From: Cruorifilaria tuberocauda
Taxonomy: Eukaryota; Nematoda; Chromadorea; Rhabditida; Onchocercidae
Assembly (NCBI GenBank): GCA_013365365.1
Contig: JABVXU010001033.1
Location: 1 to 11,667 of the forward strand
Length of the DNA: 11,667 nucleotides
Direction of reading: 5' to 3'
Every line of letters starts with the position of its first letter. Positions within the stretch are counted from its first letter, which is position 1. A program made the translations under genes and the position numbers. Of the stretch, positions 1-11,667 are shown piece by piece. The notes under the pieces were generated by a model. It made no database searches. It was not told where the DNA came from and worked only from the letters and a program-made list of their open reading frames with translations.

Positions 1-800
1 TACATTCTGATTTTAAATCATTTTGGTATAATTCAGTGTTTATTTTTAGGCTTTTTCTTTTGTTCTATTTTAATTTATCTTTTGTTTTTTTTCATTCATA
101 TTTCTTGTAAATTTTACACAATTTTTTTTTTCTTTTTGTTACACAAATTTCATTTGGAATTATTGTTTGGATTATGAAATGATTTTAGCACTATTATTAT
201 TGATTAATAAATAAACTTTATTGTTAGCAAATAAACTTTGTTGTAAACAAATTGTGCATAGCATAGCGTGTTATTTTTCTCTTTTCTCTTCTTGCATAAT
301 TTATCAAATTGAATAAATTAATTAAGTAATTAAATGTATAAATAAGAATAGTTAATGATGAATAGATTAAATAATTGAATAAATTAGCGATGGAAAGGAA
401 CTGTGAAAAATAAACTTAATTAAATATCGTTAATAATATTCATCCTAATATTTAAAAAAAATATCTGAAAAACGGTAGGGAAATTAAATATGCAAATTTT
501 CATCATTTATATATTTTTAATTCGTAGCAAAAATTATATCTTAAATTACGTAAGTTTACTGTAAGTTTACCTTAAATTACTTAAGTTTTAAGTTTACTAA
601 GTAAATTACTATATATTGATTTATAATTTTGAATTGTTTTTTAATTTTATAAGTGAATAGAATAGATATATATATATTTTATATATTTATATATTAATTA
701 TATATTTATAAAAGAATAATTGCATATTTTAATTTGATTTTTAATTTATCTAAATAATTATGATTTATATTTTTGATTGTTTAATTATTTAATTATTTAA
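1..800. other. AT-rich upstream flank, no gene seen
   Basis: No open frame of useful length and no recognisable RNA gene on either strand. It holds short direct repeats (a 20-base pair at 210-249, GTAAGTTTAC-type repeats near 545-610) and an alternating AT tract around 665-712. It probably contains the promoter and outron of the aminotransferase gene, but no specific element can be defended. Confidence 0.5.
210..249. repeat. 20-base tandem duplicate
   Basis: Two adjacent imperfect copies of the unit AATAAACTTTATTGTTAGCA, the second reading AATAAACTTTGTTGTAAACA. No function is apparent. Confidence 0.6.
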
Positions 801-819
801 TTTCTTTTTTTTTTTTTAG
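801..819 (+). promoter_or_regulatory. Probable spliced-leader trans-splice acceptor of GPT
   Basis: TTTC followed by 13 T and AG at 818-819, leaving a single A before the ATG at 821. No donor-exon pair with coding potential is visible upstream. In nematodes such a site directly before the start codon is typical of SL1 trans-splicing with a very short 5' UTR. A cis-spliced noncoding first exon further upstream is the alternative. Confidence 0.65.
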
Positions 820-820
820 A

Positions 821-9829
<9,009 letters not shown>

Positions 9830-9839
9830 AATGCTGCAA

Positions 9840-9845
9840 AATAAA
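9840..9845 (+). terminator. GPT poly(A) signal AATAAA
   Basis: AATAAA begins 11 bases after the last base of the stop codon. T-rich DNA follows. Cleavage would be expected roughly 12-20 bases further on, giving a 3' UTR of only about 30 bases, as is common in nematodes. Confidence 0.85.
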
Positions 9846-9865
9846 ACATTTATCTTTAGTGTGGA

Positions 9866-10191
9866 AATTGAATATCTAATTATTTCCGCATTATATTTTT
9901 ATTATTCTGATATATTTTGATATATGTTTTACTAAGTTTTTTAGTTAATCATCCTGATATAGTCTTTAATGTGGTTACTTTTTGGTTAATAATCCTGATA
10001 TCCTGATTAATAATCCTGATATAATTTCTATTATGATTATTTTCTTATCATTAGCTAAATTGCAGCATATTCTTCCCATCTTCCTTTCTCTCACTTTTCC
10101 CTAAACTCATTGGAAAGAATTAATAATTACTTAATGAAAATTTGGGAATTAAAATTCAATTCGAAGTAATTAAATAAGCTTAGTAAAAGCA
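9866..10191. other. Intergenic stretch between convergent genes
   Basis: AT-rich with no supported gene. Contains a triple TTAATAATCCTGATAT repeat (9943-10022) and a more balanced, pyrimidine-rich block at about 10062-10115 whose role I cannot assign. Confidence 0.5.
9943..10022. repeat. Three copies of an 18-base word
   Basis: GTTAATAATCCTGATAT-like copies at 9943-9960, 9984-10001 and 10004-10022. No function is apparent. Confidence 0.7.
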
Positions 10192-10197
10192 TTTATT
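10192..10197 (-). terminator. Poly(A) signal for the minus-strand gene
   Basis: The minus strand reads AATAAA here, 10 bases beyond the TAA stop at 10210-10208. The spacing matches that of the neighbouring aminotransferase gene, which supports a real gene end. Confidence 0.55.
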
Positions 10198-10207
10198 CAT
10201 TTATGAA

Positions 10208-10493
10208 TTAACAAATTGTATTAGAAAAACTTTCAATTACTTTCAGTTCACTTTCATCATTTATAGGTAATGCAATTTCTTCTTGTTCTTTTAAATGAAT
10301 TGTAAATAAAGCTGAAAATAATCTTTTACTTGAATTTGCATATTTCATATTATCAATGATTACTCAAGAGTTATCATATCACTGATAATTTATAAATATA
10401 ATTAAAGTTACTTGGAAAGGTAATCCTGAAATACCAAATCCTAGAACATGATCTTGGAACGTATCCATGATACTTTTAATATGAAACAAATCT
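10208..10493 (-). CDS. Candidate last two exons of an unidentified convergent gene
   Basis: I do not recognise the protein. The terminal exon is open on the minus strand from at least 10348 to the TAA at 10210-10208 and encodes SSKRLFSALFTIHLKEQEE, then IALPINDESELKVIESFSNT and IC; it is hydrophilic, ordered-looking sequence unlike the surrounding AT words. Upstream, after the acceptor ATATCAG (exon from 10493), 27 codons read DLFHIKSIMDTFQDHVLGFG and on to ISGLPFQ. The join is uncertain. The donor CAA|GTAACT (exon end 10412) has the wrong phase for the last exon. A donor G|GTATTT (exon end 10435) fits either acceptor TTTTCAG (exon from 10311) or TTGAG (exon from 10362). The rest of the gene was not found within the window, so this is a partial call that RNA or homology data could overturn. 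Confidence 0.45.
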
Positions 10494-10656
10494 CTGATAT
10501 TTTAGTAATAATTTTTAATACAAGTAAATGAAAACAGTTTTTACAATAATTACAATACGAGTAAATTACAGGTAAATGAATAAATAATTTAAGTAAGTGA
10601 AATAAATGATTGAAAAATCAAACGAAAAACAAATAAATGAATAATTTGACAAATGG

Positions 10657-10743
10657 AAAGTTATTGAAATTATTTTATCAATTCAAAAAAATATACTTAA
10701 TTAAAGTTATTGGAATTATTTTATTGATTCAAAAATATACTTA
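10657..10743. repeat. Tandem duplicate of about 42 bases
   Basis: Copies at 10657-10699 and 10703-10743 share AAAGTTATTG, AATTATTTTAT and ATATACTTA blocks with few differences. Confidence 0.75.
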
Positions 10744-11367
10744 GTACTATTAATTGCTAGAAATGCATTTAATCTTCCAAAAAAGAAAATCTCTTAAACT
10801 TTTGTGATCACTTTAAAATGCAATCATATTTTGTATTCTTAAGTTTTAACAACTAAAATAAGTTCGAGTACAATAAATCTGATTTTATACAATAAATCCG
10901 ATCGCTTCAATTTAGAAATATTAGCAATGCATTTTTCCGCAACAGTTTTTAATGAAACTATTAACAGGAATCAAAACTAAAGTTAAATTTAGTTTTTCAA
11001 AAAATTATTTTAGGATAAATTTTATGATAACTAACTCTTTATCATACATGCTTGATCATTTTTTATTTAGCTATTTCAATGATCGTAGGATGAATTCTGT
11101 TAAATTAAAATTGTCAAGTAAATATTCATCTCATTCACTGATTGATCATTTTTTATCAAAAGTTTAAAAAGTACGTTTAATTGTTCCGCTTTTGTAAATT
11201 AGTATTTCGTAATTTGAATTGTTTTTAACAAAGGCTTCAAATTAATTTCAATTCAAATTAAAGCTCGAAATTGAACTCAATCAGAAATTAAAACTTCAAA
11301 TTAAGTTAAATTCAAATTAAAACTTCAAGTAATATACTTATATTTTAGTTTCTCCTGTTTAGAATTT

Positions 11368-11393
11368 CAGGAAAGAGGAAAATTTCTTTCCTG
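11368..11393. repeat. 9-base inverted repeat
   Basis: CAGGAAAGA (11368-11376) and TCTTTCCTG (11385-11393) are perfect reverse complements with an 8-base spacer. It may simply be chance or part of an unrecognised element. Confidence 0.6.
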
Positions 11394-11667
11394 CTGGATT
11401 CAAATTATTTTTTGTTTATTTGAAAAGTTGCAAAATGCTAAAATATTTCTAATTTTAAAACAAACAGTAATTATTGTTAATTATGAAAATCAAAGGAAAA
11501 TTTTTATTTGTTTTAATATTTTAGTAAATTAATTATTAATTAATGATAAAATTTTATAATAAATTAATGAAAATTTGTATTTTCGTAATTTTAAAAATAT
11601 TTATAACGAAAATTTTTTCTTGCACTTTTTATAACCTTTTCTTCTCCTTCTTTTCATTCCCCTCTCT

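Larger units (their letters stand above)
10530..11667. other. AT-rich flank, no supported gene
   Basis: Beyond the minus-strand exons I find no exon with protein-like sequence on either strand, although further upstream exons of that gene may lie here unrecognised. Visible items are a tandem pair at 10657-10743, a 15-base pair at 10869-10902, TTCAAATTAA-type repeats at about 11235-11330 and a small hairpin at 11368-11393. The 71-codon frame at 10952-11167 is low-complexity and has no family resemblance. Confidence 0.45.

Noticed and set aside
10062..10115. Extra minus-strand terminal exon reading MSLGKSERKEDGKNMLQF
   Set aside because: The stretch is more balanced in composition and open, but the preceding exon already ends in a stop followed by a poly(A) signal and I see no firm acceptor in phase. 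Too weak to list as a gene part.
10952..11167. 71-codon open frame in the 3' flank
   Set aside because: Low-complexity Lys/Ser/Phe/Leu translation with an internal TTGATCATTTTTTAT duplication. No splice or regulatory context supports a gene.

Overview
This window looks like nuclear DNA from a nematode, most likely a filarial or related spirurid worm. The bulk composition is very A+T-rich. Introns are T/A-rich with short TTTCAG- or TTTTAG-type acceptors. A T-tract plus AG sits one base before the first ATG, as in trans-spliced nematode genes. Two AATAAA signals lie about 10 bases after stop codons. There is no bacterial or phage gene structure. The species cannot be named from this sequence alone.

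The main content is one complete plus-strand gene, 821-9829. It has 13 coding exons and 12 introns (1,566 coding bases, 521 codons before the stop) and encodes alanine aminotransferase, a PLP enzyme that interconverts alanine + 2-oxoglutarate with pyruvate + glutamate. All exon phases are consistent, and the joined protein aligns end to end with the animal GPT/GPT2 family, including the PLP lysine (K339), NPGNPTG, ADEVYQDN and the substrate-binding arginine (R492). The first 38 residues look like a possible mitochondrial leader; Met39 could start a cytosolic form.

Layout: 1-800 is AT-rich upstream flank with no gene seen; 801-819 is the probable spliced-leader acceptor; 821-9829 is the aminotransferase; 9840-9845 is its poly(A) signal. 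At 10208-10493 lie two candidate terminal exons of an unidentified convergent gene on the minus strand, with an AATAAA 10 bases past its stop. The remainder to 11667 is AT-rich DNA with short repeats and no gene I can support.

I see no obviously new multi-gene system. The most unusual structure is in introns 5-7, flanking the exons for the PLP-binding core. The 3' splice site and first bases of the next exon have been locally duplicated there, once before exon 6, twice more before exon 7 and once before exon 8, and intron 7 also contains a strong early decoy acceptor. Most decoys would place a stop codon almost at once; one would add 15 in-frame codons. They may be neutral slippage products or a built-in system of nonproductive splicing; RNA data would decide.
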